A DNA stretch of 64,000 nt from Scilla litardierei (taxonomy: Eukaryota > Streptophyta > Magnoliopsida > Asparagales > Asparagaceae), in NCBI GenBank assembly GCA_030789695.1, contig CM061142.1:566113281-566177280 (forward strand), written 5' to 3'. Positions 46,556 to 58,275 of this stretch are shown one piece after another (position 1 is the first letter of the stretch; each line of letters opens with the position of its first letter). The position numbers were made by a program, and so were the translations under genes. Below the pieces are notes generated by a model. That model ran no database searches. It was not told the DNA's origin and worked only from the letters and a program-made list of their open reading frames with translations.

Positions 46556-48422
46556 CTTATGACATATGGTGATACAAGAGGAAATTCGAAAGAATGTTGG
46601 TAGATGATACATAAAATGGTGAGACATGATCGACAAAAGATGGGATAAGCAGCTACATCAAGAAATTCATGTTGCATGCTATTTTCTGAATCCTTATTTC
46701 CAGTACTCCTCCAATGCAACAAACGACAACGAGATACTGGTTGAACTCAGACACGTGATCGAGAGGCTGGAACCAGACATCTCGAAGCAAATTGACATAG
46801 ACAGAGAGGTAAATAAAATTCGGATATTTTTATTTTGATATTTGATTCAATGTAGTAGTTCACATTCTAAAATTTCGATTGATAGTTGTAGCTGGAGACC
46901 TATAAGATGAGAGTTGATTATTTTAGCCCCAGCAAGGAAGAAATGGCAATAACAAGGGCCACTCCATGTATCTATAAAGATCTTAGATTTCTATATGTTT
47001 CCCATAAAACGATCCATATTTTTCGACCAATGGAACTTTTTGCAACTCAATGATGGTTAAGCGTTGGGATAGAGCGAGCTCCAACTCTTACATGCTTAGC
47101 TGTGCGTTTTTTGAGCCAAACGGTCTCTTCTTTCGACTGTGAACGAAACTGAACCACATTCTCACTCATTCACATTATGACCATAAACAGGCTAACAATG
47201 GAACACCTTAAAAAGCTGGTCAATGTGCATTATAATATGAGATTGAGACAAAGACATGAGAAAGTGCGAGAAGGACGATCACCAACTGATTGACTTGGAT
47301 CAGATTTTTCATGATGATGATCCATTGCAGGAATGGACCACGGAGATAGAATATAAGGTGCTCGATGACAGAGAAAATTCTTGGTTGGACGATACGCTTG
47401 CGGAAACAGAACATACAAGAAGTATCTAGCCGCGGCCAATTCACACCCCAGCGAATATCAAGTACAAGCAAAAGAAGGCACCTACTCAGGCTCGGCATAA
47501 TAGCGAGATGATGATTCGTCTTCCGTTGACCAAGGTCCTACAGACGGAGGTTATGTTATGTCGACATCCTTCGTCCTACTGAGAGACATGGGGACCATGA
47601 TGATGATACACCACATTCTCATGGGTATAGATCATGATAGGCAGCACCAAAGTGAAGAACGGGTGGGACGATACATACGGTAGACAATCTGAATATCAAT
47701 GGTATCAACATTCTTCTCATCATTATGGAGGTTACCACTCATGAATTGTATTCAGGTGGATACTTAGGCAGTCATGGCGGTTATTTTGCACCGTACAGAC
47801 ACTCTAATGTTTATGCAGATTACGGTAGTCAATACAGGTACAGTCCGAATGTGACTGAGCAGTCTACTAGTCAAGGCAGTCATGACACACATTTCATCGA
47901 GCCAAGCCGGCCCTCAGCATATGATAACATGATGATATCATTTTTAGGACCGGAACAGAAGCAGTATTCCAATCCTCCATACTACCATCCACCATAGCCA
48001 GATGAGAACTACGAATGAGATTTTTGTATCTTTTTATTTATTTTCTTCATTTTTGTATCTTTTAATATATTTTATTCGGGTTTTGTATTATGATGTCATA
48101 TTTATGGCTCATCAATTTTTATAGTTCTTTTATTTTAATTAGTTAGTTAATTGTTGTTACAAACGAGTAATGTGAACAAAAAATCATGAAAAATACATGA
48201 AAAATATAGAAAAATACATTAAAAACACCGAAAAATGCAGAATATACATATTTAAAGTTATCTCTGAAACCGATACCGATACCCGAAACGAAACTGCCGA
48301 AACTCCCGATACGGACGAAACAAAAACTTACTTCTAGAACCACCAAAATGGTCAAAACCGATACCGAAACCTAAATTTTGAGAGGAGCGATACCGAGACC
48401 GAAACTGATACCTAGAACCTTG
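46556..48422 (+). mobile_element. hAT element C, 5'-truncated
   Basis: DNA alignable with the second half of element D from about 60262 onward (GAGGAAATTCGAAAGAATGT versus GAGGAAATTCAGAAGAATGT) through the C-terminal tail, 3' untranslated region and terminal repeats. It ends GATACCTAGAACCTTG at 48422, the family terminus. The first half of the transposon and its 5' terminus are absent, so no target duplication can be checked. Confidence 0.87.
46626..47997 (+). pseudogene. hAT transposase C, C-terminal half
   Basis: Starts inside the transposase at MIDKRWDKQLHQEIHVACYF and keeps YFQYSSNATNDNEILVEL and ERLEPDISKQIDIDREV in one frame to 46838. A following intron or frame change precedes the dimerisation region (about 47050-47240, with MNH/HLKKLVNVHYNMRLR-like text). 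The tail at 47725-47997 reads SGGYLGSHGGYFAPYRHSN...YADYGSQYRYSPNVTEQSTSQ and ends in a TAG (47995-47997) where copy D continues through Gln. Broken and 5'-truncated. Confidence 0.82.
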
Positions 48423-48504
48423 AAATTAATCACTTGGCTCTCATATCCAGTTCATTTGTGACAAGCTAGGTGCATATGATACATATGTTTTAGCTTGAGT
48501 GGGA

Positions 48505-48640
48505 GTGATACAATGTAATATTGGGCATGTTTGGGGGTTATGTGTAAAAGTGTAATACATTTTCCCTATAAATAATAAGAGAGTGGAATATAGAGATTGA
48601 GCTGTATAATTTCTTAATCCAAAATCATTTTAGTATTAAT
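48505..48640 (+). repeat. Small LTR-like repeat, copy 2
   Basis: AATGTAATATTGGGCATG...CCCTATAAATAATAAGAGAGTGG, alignable with 44155-44250. It has no PBS after it, as expected for a 3' LTR; the pair could bound an old element of about 4.5 kb into which the MITE and hAT C were inserted. Confidence 0.45.
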
Positions 48641-48885
48641 GATAATGGCAACAATATCAACAAAGGGGTGATCGTGACAGTCAACTGAGGAGATTCCAAC
48701 AACAATGGAGATTGGTGTTCGTATCATGTGGAGACGGATGACAGTAGTGAATGCAACAAGAACAAGGGTAAGTGGTGGCAGTGATAGTGATGGTACGTGA
48801 AATGGGAGCGGTGGTGGCAGCTAAGGTGATGGTTGTATCAGCGGACAACAATCAAAAGTGAAAGTGGTGGTCACAACTACTAGGA
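48641..48885. other. GGTGATGG-rich spacer, no gene
   Basis: A simple-sequence-like tract (GTGGTGGCAG, GTGATGG words). Nothing coding seen. Confidence 0.5.
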
Positions 48886-50440
48886 TATTGAGTCATCCCA
48901 AGTGTATTTTGATGATGCACAAACAATTATGTGTGCTAATTATATTTGTGAGTATAGGTATCACAAGATGGGTACAAAAGATCATTAAGTTCAAAGCTAT
49001 GAAGAAGACTTACACCAAGACGGTTAGGGCTCACTAAAGATGAATGAAGCTTACAAAAAAGAGCTCAAAGTCATGTTGATGAAGCCACCAAAGTCCCACA
49101 GAGTACAAGTCAAAGACCAGAATTGAGCATATTGGACTGCATCAAAGCTTCAATAAGTATGTATTTTTCGATGTATTATACACTTGTCTTAGATAAATTG
49201 TACGGTCTTGAATTGAAGTTTCACACTTAGATAAACCTTGTAAATTGTTTAGAAATGTTTTAAAATCATTTTCAAAAGAATTTCTTAGTGTTATAGGCCA
49301 AAACTATGCTATAACATGCAGATTAGTCGACTAGACTAACACCCAGTTGACTAGCTGATAAATAGAGTTAAAACAAGCAGCATGTCAAAATTAAGTCGAC
49401 TGTAGTTATGGACCTAGTCAACTAACTCTTGAGCTCTAGTCGATTAGAAACTTCTCCGTACATAGAGTTTCATCTGATATGGACATTGCTGAACTAGTCG
49501 ACTACTAGTGTTGACCTAGTCGACTAGAACTAGGAAGACAACTCTAGTCGACTAGTAACTAGCCGTTAGCCTATAATGGAAAGATTTTTACTATCCATTT
49601 TTGAGCGTTATGGGAGCATTTTGGTCTGTCCGTTTCGATCTGATTTATAATAAATTGAGGGTTGTTGCTGAGTTAATGTAAGAATTTATTAATCAATTTT
49701 TAAAGAAATTTTAAGTTTTAAACGCCTTTTAAAAAGCACTCTTGAAAAAAAATTCTTTGGCTTACGTTTTAAAAGCTTCTTTGATAAATCTCTTGGCTAA
49801 AATAATTTTGATCTCTCTAAGCTTTCAACTTGATTTTATTTGACACCAATACTTGTTTTCCTTGGCCACATTATACATAAAGCTTTAACTTCAAGACTAT
49901 ATGAAGGGTGTACTCTGTCGTCAACAAAATTTGTGTAAGTTGAAATCCTCGTGTTGAGGTGTAAGTTTAGGAGGCAAGTTTGAGAAAGAAATTCTCAACT
50001 GTCTAGGGTACTTGATTGCTAAAAAATCCTCACTTGGTGAGGTTGTAGAAGATCCTCTTGTAAAGAGGTGTTGTAAACCATTAAGTTTTAGCGGTGTGTT
50101 GGAAAGTCCTCTTATTAAAAATGTAAGTGTAATTTTCTCTCTTTTGAGAGTGATTAGTGGATTTAATCCAATGGTGCATTGGGACTGGACATAGCCTGGA
50201 GTAGGGTGAACCAGGATAAATCTATTGTGTTAGCATTGCTCAAATTGTGTTCTTTATACTTACAATTGTTATTTTCTTTCCACTGCTTTATACTTGCAAG
50301 TTAGTGAATTGTTGATTACGAATCAATTAGGTCGCTCTAATTGCCTTCTTAGGTTGAATATTAGAAGGCAATTTTTTAAAGTTGTACTTTATTTGATAAA
50401 CATTATTCATCCCCCTCTAGTGTTTTATTTGCCGTCTACA
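48886..50440 (+). repeat. 5' LTR of copia element F (about 1.55 kb)
   Basis: Precedes a copia PBS and gag. The right end ...GCCGTCTACA is well placed; the left end near TATTGAGTCATCCC is inferred because the usual TG is not intact. The centre (49320-49560) has six AGTCGACTAG-like boxes. No second LTR is in the window. Confidence 0.65.
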
Positions 50441-50451
50441 AGATCCAACCA

Positions 50452-50464
50452 TTAGTATCAGAGC
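50452..50464 (+). promoter_or_regulatory. Primer-binding site of element F
   Basis: TTAGTATCAGAGC, 11 bp after the LTR end. It keeps GTATCAGAGC of the initiator Met-tRNA site with a changed start. Confidence 0.75.
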
Positions 50465-50518
50465 GGGGTTTCTAAATGGTGTTAGTATCATTCCCAGCAC
50501 ATTTCCATGAAGGCCACT

Positions 50519-51948
50519 CCACCTCCCGATCCCCTATGTTCAATGGCACTAATTATGGTCTATGAAAACCTAGGATGATGATCTACCCATAATCGATAGA
50601 CATTGAGTTATGGGGGATAGTGGAGACCAAGTATAAGAAGCTAACCATACCCATGGCATCATGAAAAGATAATGAGAAGGCAAAAGAAAACCTCAATGCC
50701 AAAGCTACGAATGTGTTATTTTGCTCTCTTGATGCCACTGAGTTCAACCGCGTATCTCAATGTAAAACGGCACACAAGATAGTGCATACTTTGGAGGTTA
50801 CCCATAAAAGTACGAATAGAGTAAAAGATTCTAAAATTAACATGCTTTCTCGTTAGTTTGAAATGTCTAGGATGGAGGAAAGAGAATCCATCACGGACAT
50901 GAACATAAGGTTTTCAGAGATAGTCAAGAACCTTATGGGACTCGGTAAGAAACTAACAATGCAAGAGCAAGTGATGAAGGTTGTTCGATCACTCACTCCA
51001 GAGTGGAGATGAAATACCACTGCAATTGACGCACATGACCTTTCAAAGCTCACTATGGAGGATCTCATAGGAAACCTAATGGCCTATGAGATTCAGCTTT
51101 GAGGAAAGAAAGAGGGAAGAACACCCCAAAAAGAAGGCTCATACCTTTGAGGCAAAGTCATCCGCCACGAATGAGTCTGATACCGATGATGAAAATGTTG
51201 CTCTCCTATCTATGACGTTCAAGAAGCTACCTCAAGGTAAATTCAAAACTAAGCATGGATTATATGATGATGTTATTTGTTATGGTTGCAATAAGTCGGG
51301 ACATGTCAAAAAATATTGCCTCTTGAAACAACAATATGAGGAGAAGAAGAAAATGTAGAAGATGGAGAAGCCCAAGAAGAAGGCTTTGGCGGCATGGGGA
51401 CCAAGATCCCAAGTGACATCCTCCGATGAAGAAAAAAGGAGGAGGAAATGGCCCATGTGCGCTATACGGCACTTGCCTCCAACACTATAAATATGAGTTC
51501 TACTTCTAGAGTTAATAATGGTGGAGATGATAGTAATGACAGTGATAGTGATGATGAAGAGTTTGATGTAGATAAGGTTTTGATGAGTTGTACTCCCACC
51601 ATGATTATTTTACTTAAACAATAAGCTAAGTCAGAAAAATTGCAAAAAAATTGTTCTAATATAAATTATCTAGAAAAAGAAAATGCTAGGCTAAAAGAGG
51701 ATGTTATGAAATTAAAGAACACTCCTGAAGAACTAACTCTTATTAACCAAGAATTCAAAAGTGAAAATCGAAAACTTAGGGCTGGAAACAAATCCTTAAA
51801 AGATGAAAATAAAAATCTTAAAAATGATTGTAAAAATTTGAACAAAAGGGTAGACAACCTAGGTAATAAATCAAAATATAATGACTTGCACAATAATGTA
51901 ATAAAATTTAACAAGGATAGATTATTTAATAGAATTACAAAAAGTTAA
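50519..51948 (+). pseudogene. gag: copia Gag of element F with intact zinc knuckle
   Basis: Capsid gene read with several stops: SPMFNGTNYGLWKPRM at about 50530, then NVLFCSLDATEFNRVSQCKT, EERESITDMNIRFSEIVKNL and MQEQVMKVVRSLTPEW. The open part 51086-51358 has acidic SDTDDENVALLSM and a complete knuckle CYGCNKSGHVKKYC (Cys-x2-Cys-x4-His-x4-Cys, 51278-51319). After a stop at 51356-51358, the 51640-51948 frame is a long Lys/Asn/Glu-rich coiled coil (LEKENARLKEDVMKLKN). The hAT element D begins 50 bp later, so the rest of the element lies beyond it. Confidence 0.87.
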
Positions 51949-51992
51949 CAACAATAAAAATGGATTAGGAAATAACCCAAACCCTAACCATG

Positions 51993-52000
51993 CTTATAAC
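51993..52000. repeat. 8-bp target duplication, left copy (hAT D)
   Basis: CTTATAAC, against CTTATATC at 63713-63720: seven of eight match. Confidence 0.8.
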
Positions 52001-52019
52001 CAAGGTTTGAGGTATCGCC

Positions 52020-52670
52020 CGATACCATATGGTATCAAGCGTATCGGACCGGTACCGGCCCATACCGGTCCGAAACGACGGCCCAAAATCGGTTTCGATC
52101 GAAACCCTAGGGTTTCGGTCAGAAAATGTGAAAGAAACAATAGTTGAGAAGAAGAAATAACCCTAGCCCCTAATCATAAACCCTAACCCCTAACCCTAGC
52201 GAATCTACCTACAGAATACAGCCCCGTGAATGAACAGTACACATTGCATGTTCATTCACGGGGGGTTATTGTTCATTCACGGGGGGTTAATTCAATTATA
52301 AAAGGAAGGAGAGGAGAGGCAGAAACTTACCTCATCGAGCAGAAACCCTCGAGTAGAAACCATAATATCGTAGCCCAGTTCCCTCTTTGCCTTCGAAGGG
52401 AGAAACAGACGCTTTTCAAGCACGTCAGTGTCGTCGAAGCGTCGACGAGGCAGCTTAGGCGTCGAAGCCTCTGCGACTGGGAGCCGTTGAGTCGAGTTTC
52501 GTCGCCGCTGAGTCAAGAGCCTTGGAGAGGCAGCTGAGTCGAGAGTCGAGAGGCTCGGCGCTGAGAGGAGACACGCCGCCGCGAGGAGAAGTCGTTGCCG
52601 TAAGTATCGATCTCGTCACTGGGAGACGAAGAAGCACACGTCTGGAATTTAGGGTTCTTAAATTTTTCTG
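52020..52670 (+). other. hAT D left subterminal repeats and possible untranslated exon
   Basis: 52020-52115 holds GATACC/GGTATC and GGTTTCG repeats. At 52230-52290 GTTCATTCACGGGGGGTTA occurs twice in tandem. 52350-52600 is GC-rich with many GTCGA/GAGTCGAG words and ends CCGTAAGTATCG, a good splice donor, which suggests a non-coding first exon of the transposase gene. Copy B has a similar GC-rich patch at about 33770-34020. Confidence 0.45.
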
Positions 52671-53029
52671 TTGTCATTTCGAATCAATCGAATCATCAAA
52701 GAGGAAAGTACGTACTTGTTACTTAAGTATTTTAGCTACTAGGAAAATTACCAACTGCCCATGAATTTTGGCATATTTACAAGTTCGACATTAGTAGAAA
52801 AACATAATAAAATGTAAGTAATGACATACTTGTAAATATTGAGAAATCTAAGGGAAAGGTTGAAATCGCATCAGTAGTACGGTTGGGGTCAATTACTAAA
52901 ATACCATGTCTGTTCATTATAATTACAAGTTTGACCTGAGTTGAAAACACAAGTAATATCAATATCAAGAATGGCATATTGGTAAATATATGGAAATTCT
53001 GTAGACTAATTAGTCAGTGAGGAAAAATA

Positions 53030-54286
53030 TTATTAAATACATTATAAATCCATTAAAATACGAAAAAAAACTTTTAAATACGAGAAAATACGCAAAAATA
53101 CGGAAAATACTTAATAAATACGGGAAAATACTTTAAAATACATAATAAATACGGAAAAATACGGAAAACATAATAAATACGGAAAAATACTTTAAAATAC
53201 GTAATAAATCCTAAAAATATTGTTTAGACTCCTGAAAATACTATTTGTCTAACATCAATGTAATTACCATATACTACGTGATTAGAGGAAAAAATACTTA
53301 AAAATAAAAGAGAAACTACATTAATTAATGATAAATTAACTACATTAATTAATTACATATAATACTTTATGTTTAACGGCATTAATTAATGATCAATTAA
53401 TGTGACATAATGTATAACTACATTTTTATTTCAATGCATTTCACTATAGAAAAAGAGAAGCTAATATTAGAAACTTAGAAATAGAAATTATAAAGAATGT
53501 TAGTAATTAAATGTATACAAATTAATGTTATAAATTAAAAATTGACAGAAAAATACATAAAAAGTTATACATTTAGACTTAAAAATTATATATTATGTTC
53601 CGTATGAACTTATTTATCTAAAAATTACCTATTATGTTATTTTAAGTACAAATTTCCAGTAAAAAGATGTTAGAAACTTAGAAATACTAAAAAGTCATAA
53701 ATACTTTGAAATACTATAAAACTACTGAAAAGAGTAAAAATTACTAGAAATACTAAAAAATACGCAAAATAGTAAAAATGGTCTCTATTACACCATAAGT
53801 TCTATCAAAATACATTATCTTATTACAAAAATAATATAGATTGAAAATTTTCACAAATCATATAAGTATTATTTAACAAATCATTATTTAACAAAGTAAA
53901 ATACAAATAAATGCTACATAGTACATACTTTATACTAAAGAAATACTAATAATTTTAACAAATTATATAAGTAGAACTAAAAATGTATATACATTTAATA
54001 TTTACTAGTATTTATAAGAAATTTTATAGTAAACGGATACCGATACTTATACAATATTGTCTACTACTAAATAGTAAATACTAAATAATAAAAAATTGAA
54101 AATTACTAGTAAAAGAGATGGTAGAAAAATTCTTTAAAATACTAAAAAATTTGAAAATGTCTAGTAAAAATATATGAAACTTAAATATATGAAAATTTTC
54201 GTAAAATATTAAATACTAATAAATACTAAAAATGTGAAAATGTCTATTGAAAATTGCTAAAATGTGAAAATGTCTATAAATATTAA
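53030..54286. repeat. AT-rich degenerate array of AAATACGG-type words
   Basis: More than a kilobase dominated by GAAAAATACG/AATACTTTAAAATAC variants, most regular at 53060-53220. The same words occur near the 3' ends of the hAT copies (61870-62090, 63500-63560). No coding. Confidence 0.75.
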
Positions 54287-54291
54287 CATTC
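54287..54291. repeat. 5-bp target duplication, left copy (element E)
   Basis: CATTC, repeated exactly at 58388-58392. Confidence 0.92.
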
Positions 54292-54403
54292 TGTTGTAAA
54301 CGTGGTGGCTATGGAATCCATAGCCCTGTATTTATAGTGGTAGGGTTACATAATGGGTGGATACCCACTAACGGGTAGGCCCACCAAAAGCCCGTTTATA
54401 ACA
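54292..54403 (-). repeat. 3' LTR of element E (112 bp)
   Basis: TGTTGTAAACGTGG...CGTTTATAACA, ending TG..CA as usual. Contains CTGTATTTATAGTGG. Same length as the other LTR, with three substitutions. Confidence 0.93.
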
Positions 54404-54413
54404 CTTCCCCTTA
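54404..54413 (-). promoter_or_regulatory. Polypurine tract of element E
   Basis: The minus strand reads ATAAGGGGAAG next to the 3' LTR. Similar purine runs lie at about 54593-54601 (CAGGGGAAGT) and 54736-54743 (CAGGGGGAGT), so the tract is present three times. Confidence 0.75.
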
Positions 54414-54514
54414 TCCATCCATTGTTGTAAGCTGTGATGAACGCTTCAGGGTTCATATAGCTTATCTGATCATGGGTCTATGGATACTTTTGGATCCTTA
54501 AGTTTAAGAGTACT

Positions 54515-54725
54515 TGCCTCATTAAAACCTTTGCCAAGGAAAACCCAGTGGGAAAAACCAGTGGCTAAGGAAAAAGAGTACAAGTCTCTGTAACTTCCCC
54601 TGATCGATGGATAACATCAGAGGTGGATACTTCCGGATCCAGAGTTGATGTGGCTGCCTCGTTAAAACCTTTGGCTATAAAAAACCCAGTGGGAAAAACC
54701 AGTATCCAAGGAAAAAGAGTACAGC
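54515..54725 (-). repeat. Two-copy repeat in the 3' untranslated region of element E
   Basis: AACCCAGTGGGAAAAACCAG occurs in both 54517-54581 and 54655-54722, each within a longer block from GCCTC(A/G)TTAAAACC to GGAAAAAGAGTAC, about 140 bp apart. Each copy is followed by a polypurine-like run. Confidence 0.9.
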
Positions 54726-54795
54726 ACAACATTAACTCCCCCTGATAAGTACAAACTTCAGGCTTGTAAATCTCTCAACTGTCTCATCCCAATTC

Positions 54796-55794
54796 CTAGT
54801 ACAAGTTTTCTAAAGGTGCTGTGAGGTAAAGCTTTAGTGAACAGGTCTGCCAGGTTGTCGCAAGACTGGATCTGCTGGATGTCGATCTGGTTGTCCACTT
54901 GCTGTTCATGCGTCCAGAAGAGCTTGGGGGATATGTGCTTCGTCCTGTCACCTTTGATGTAGCCACCCCGTAGTTGAGCTTCGTCCTGTCACCTTTGATG
55001 TAGCCACCCCGTAGTTGAGCGATGCAGGCAGCATTGTCTTCATACATGGTGGTAGGTCCAAGATCTTCCGTCTTCAGGCCGGTGGTCTTGAGGATGTGGT
55101 TGATGACTGATCGGAGCCAAAAGCATTCTCTGCTAGCTTCGTGGATCGCAATGAGCTCGGAGTGGTTGGATGAGGTTGATGTTGATGTCTGCTTCACGGA
55201 TCTCCATGAGATGGCCGTCCCACCGTATGTGAACACAAAACCGGTCTGGGACTTTGCGGTATGTGGGTCGGACATGTATCATGCATCTGCATAACCGACC
55301 AAGTCGGAGGATACACCTTTCTTGAAGTATAGTCCCATGTCCACAGACCCTTGGAGGTAGCGCAGAAGTTGTTTAACTCCGTTCCAGTGGCGCTTTGAGG
55401 GCGCAGAACTGTATTTGGCTAGTAAGTTAACTGCGAACGCTATATCGGGACGCGTGCAGTTTGCCAGGTATAGAAGTGCTCCAATTGCGCTTAAGTAGGG
55501 TACTTCAGGACCCAGTGTTTCCTCCCCCTCTTCCAGCGGTCGGAATGGGTCTGTGTCAACTTCCAATGATCGAACGACCATTGGTGTGCTAAGCGGATGA
55601 CATTTGTCCATAAGAAAGTTTTTCAGCACTTTCTTTGTGTATGTCGATTGGTGTAACAGGATTCCTCCGCTTAAGTGTTCAATTTGTAGGCCTACGCAGA
55701 ACTTCGTTTTGCCGAGGTCCTTCATCTCAAAAGTCTGTGTGAGACTTTTGGATATCTCATCTATTTTAAAAGAAAATATCGCAGTATAAGGCAC
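54796..55794 (-). pseudogene. pol: RT C-terminus and RNase H of element E
   Basis: 55794-55279 reads SLTQTFEMKDLGKTKFCVGL, SAIGALLYLANCTRPDIAFA and RYLQGSVDMG, with LVGYADA at its end: the RT thumb/connection and the start of RNase H. A frame change leads to 55275-54796 (SDPHTAKSQTGFVFTYGG, SNHSELIAIHEASRECFWLR, MYEDNAACIAQL), with the RNase H Asp/Glu landmarks. A 41-bp tandem duplication at 54939-55020 then destroys the C-terminal part. The RT catalytic YVDD region is absent. Confidence 0.9.
54939..55020. repeat. 41-bp tandem duplication inside RNase H
   Basis: TTCGTCCTGTCACCTTTGAT...GTAGTTGAGC is present twice without change (54939-54979 and 54980-55020). It shifts the RNase H frame. Identity suggests it is very recent. 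Confidence 0.95.
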
Positions 55795-55927
55795 ACACAG
55801 AAAATATACTACTGATAATTAATATAATGTCTGAAAAGTACTTCAACATGCTAAATAAGGAAAAACAAGCAGATAAATAGTTTCTCAAAAATGAAAGCTA
55901 CAATGCATATAAAATGGATAATGTCCT

Positions 55928-56886
55928 CAGTCGAGCAGGTCATCGTTTGAGAAGTCCTCAGCGATGAACCTTATTGGTGACATGTCTTCTTGAACCACCA
56001 GGTTTGTCTCAGCTTGCTTCTGGCTCGCTTTGTACAAGTCCTGCAGGTGGCGTGGAGTCCGACAATTCCTGGACCAGTGTCCAGTCATGCCACACCTGTG
56101 GCACTTATCTTCCTAGTCCTTTCTGGGGGCAGATGTCTGGTCGTCGTCCTTTCTTTTCCACACATTACTCTTCTTCCTCCCCTCATTGTTGCTTCTGGGA
56201 GGGGGTCCTCTAGCCTGCTTCTTCATTGCTTTGCCCTTCTGGGGTTTGCCTTTGAAGTTGCTCCTCTTCTTCTGGGAGGAGCTGTGATGCACTTCAGGCG
56301 TTGGAGCAGTGCCGGTAGGGCGTGAGTTAAGGGTGGCCAGAAGAAGGTCACGATTCTGCTCTGCCATCAGAAGGCATGAGAGAAGCTCTGAGTATTTCGT
56401 GAACTTGCGTTCACGATATTGTTGCATTAGTATAACATCCTTCTCGTGGAAGGATGTATACGTCTTCTCTAACATGCGCTCCTCCGTCACCTTTTCACCA
56501 CACAACTTCAGGCGTGAGGTGATGCTAAAGAGTGCCGAGTTGTACTCGGCAATAGACTTAAAGTCTTGGAGACGGAGGTTTTCCCATTCATATCGCGCCC
56601 GAGGAAGTATAACATCTCTTTGATGTTTATACTTATCCTCGAGGGCGGTCCATAACTCATACGAGTCTTCCACCATGAGGTACTCGGCCTTCAGGGTCCG
56701 ATCGATATGGCGTCTGATATAGATAATTGCTTTCGCTTTATCTATATCAGAAACCTTATCGCCTACAGCGGTGGCGTGGCTCAATCCATGTGCTCGCAGA
56801 TGGAATTTTATGTCCAACTGCCAGCTTAAGTAGTTCTTGCCTGAAGCATCCAAAACGTCGAAATCGACGCTCGCAATTTTGGCCAT
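55928..56886 (-). pseudogene. gag: copia Gag of element E, near-intact with one nonsense codon
   Basis: A 257-codon frame from 56886 (MAKIASVDFDVLDASGKNYL) through LKAEYLMVEDSYELWTALED and RYEWENLRLQDFKSIAEYNS to a basic tail (SNFKGKPQKGKAMKK). A TAG at 56113-56115 follows QTSAPRKD. The same frame continues as EDKCHRCGMTGHWSRNC, a complete Cys-x2-Cys-x4-His-x4-Cys knuckle, then HLQDLYKASQKQAETNLVV and ends at LLD-stop near 55928. One base change from a full-length gag of about 320 residues. Start chosen at the first Met of the conserved N-terminus. Confidence 0.9.
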
Positions 56887-58275
56887 TTATCACTCTAGCA
56901 TGTAAAAAGATAGGCAATAATTAGATATTTTCGCAGAAAAATAAATAATCAAGCACATCAGACATAAATATTTGCTGTGTGGATCGGCTAATCACCATAA
57001 TTAATTACAGTCCTTACAATCCCAAAAAGAAAGAAAGTGCAACTCGGGAACCCCCGTGGGGCCCATATTCTTCTGGAATAGTCCTTCATCTTCTTGAGGC
57101 GTCCGCCGGGCTTGTAATGTTACAAAATTATCCTCACTACATTTTTCTCTCAAAAAAGAAAATACTGCATGAAAAATAAAATGGTGATAACTAGCCGATC
57201 CAAAACCACAGCAAATATTAATCATTCGTCGCAGGCAGTTATAATGCAGCAGGCATCATCACAGGCAGTTTATTCATCACAGGCAATTTAATCATCACAG
57301 GCAGTTTATAATGGAAAATGAAATCTATCGTTTAAAAATTATTGGACCACTAGGCAACGTCATACACCGTTAGGTTAGTTGACTAACGGCAGAGCGGTCG
57401 TAGGATCTTCTTAATTTTTAAACGTTTAAAGAAAATCATATAATCCAAATATAATGGCGATGAGTAAAAATCACATGTAATTTTGTCCAGATTATAACGA
57501 AAAGAAATCGCAATTAAATCTGAAAAATATTTGAAAAATCGAAAAATTTTCTGGGTCAGAAACCCTAGTTAGGGTTTTGGGGTACGCACGTCGGGCCCGT
57601 AGCCGCTACTGGCGGTCGGGCCCGTCCGCCGCAGCAAGCGGCGGGGGGGCCCGCCGCTGCAGGCGGCGGGGAGCCCCGCCGTCGCAGCGGCGGGGGGTGC
57701 CCGCCGCTGCAGGCGGCGGGGAGCCCCCGCCGTCGCAGCGGCGGGGGCGTGCGGCGGGGTTTCCCCGTCGCTGCGGGCGGCGGGGAGCCCCCGCCGACGC
57801 AGCGGCGGGGTTTCCCCGTCGCTGCGGGCGGCGGGGAGCCCCGTCGCTGCGGGCGGCGGGGTTTCCCCGTCGCTGCAGGCGGCGGGGGGTTCCCGCCGCC
57901 GCAGAGACGACGGAAAGGCCCCGCCGCTGCCGGCGACGGGGGGGCGTGGGTGAAACCCTTTAGGGTTTTCGGCGATTTTTGGAGAAAAAATTGGGTAAAA
58001 ATCCGATTTTTAGTGGGATAAACCAGTTTTATTCTACCAAAAGACGTTTTTATTGTAAAAAGTTGATTTTTAACAATAAAACGATAAAATTTTGATCGAT
58101 TGATCCAAAAAAATTGAATCTCTACATATGCGTATATGCAAAATTTAGATCTAGGGAGAAAGTTACCTCTAGATCCTACCCGCCGGATCTAGCGACGTTC
58201 GGTGAAGAAAGCCCGTTCGCGTCGCGTCCGTCCGTCGGCAGAGGTTCGGCTCAGCTGACGAGCGTGCTGATAACG
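56887..58275 (-). other. Leader of element E with GC-rich array
   Basis: The 1.4-kb untranslated leader. 57590-57948 is a GC-rich array of GGCGGGGAGCCCC, CGCCGCTGCAGGCGGCGGGG and TTTCCCCGTCGCTGCGGGCG variants in a 42-50-bp rhythm. At 57235-57310, ATCATCACAGGCAGTTTA-type units repeat four times. No standard TGGTATCAGAGC site occurs next to the LTR; the minus strand there reads CGTTATCAGCACGC. Confidence 0.75.

Noticed and set aside
46402..46722. 106-codon minus-strand frame
   Set aside because: Overlaps the start of the hAT C fragment in antisense; no motif.
57590..57948. CRISPR-like array of regular repeats
   Set aside because: Units are continuous GC-rich variants without distinct spacers, in plant DNA within a retrotransposon leader.
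57577..57963. 128-codon Arg/Gly/Ala-rich frame in the GC array
   Set aside because: The repeat units are open in more than one frame, and the array lies in the leader of a minus-strand element; composition alone explains the open frame.
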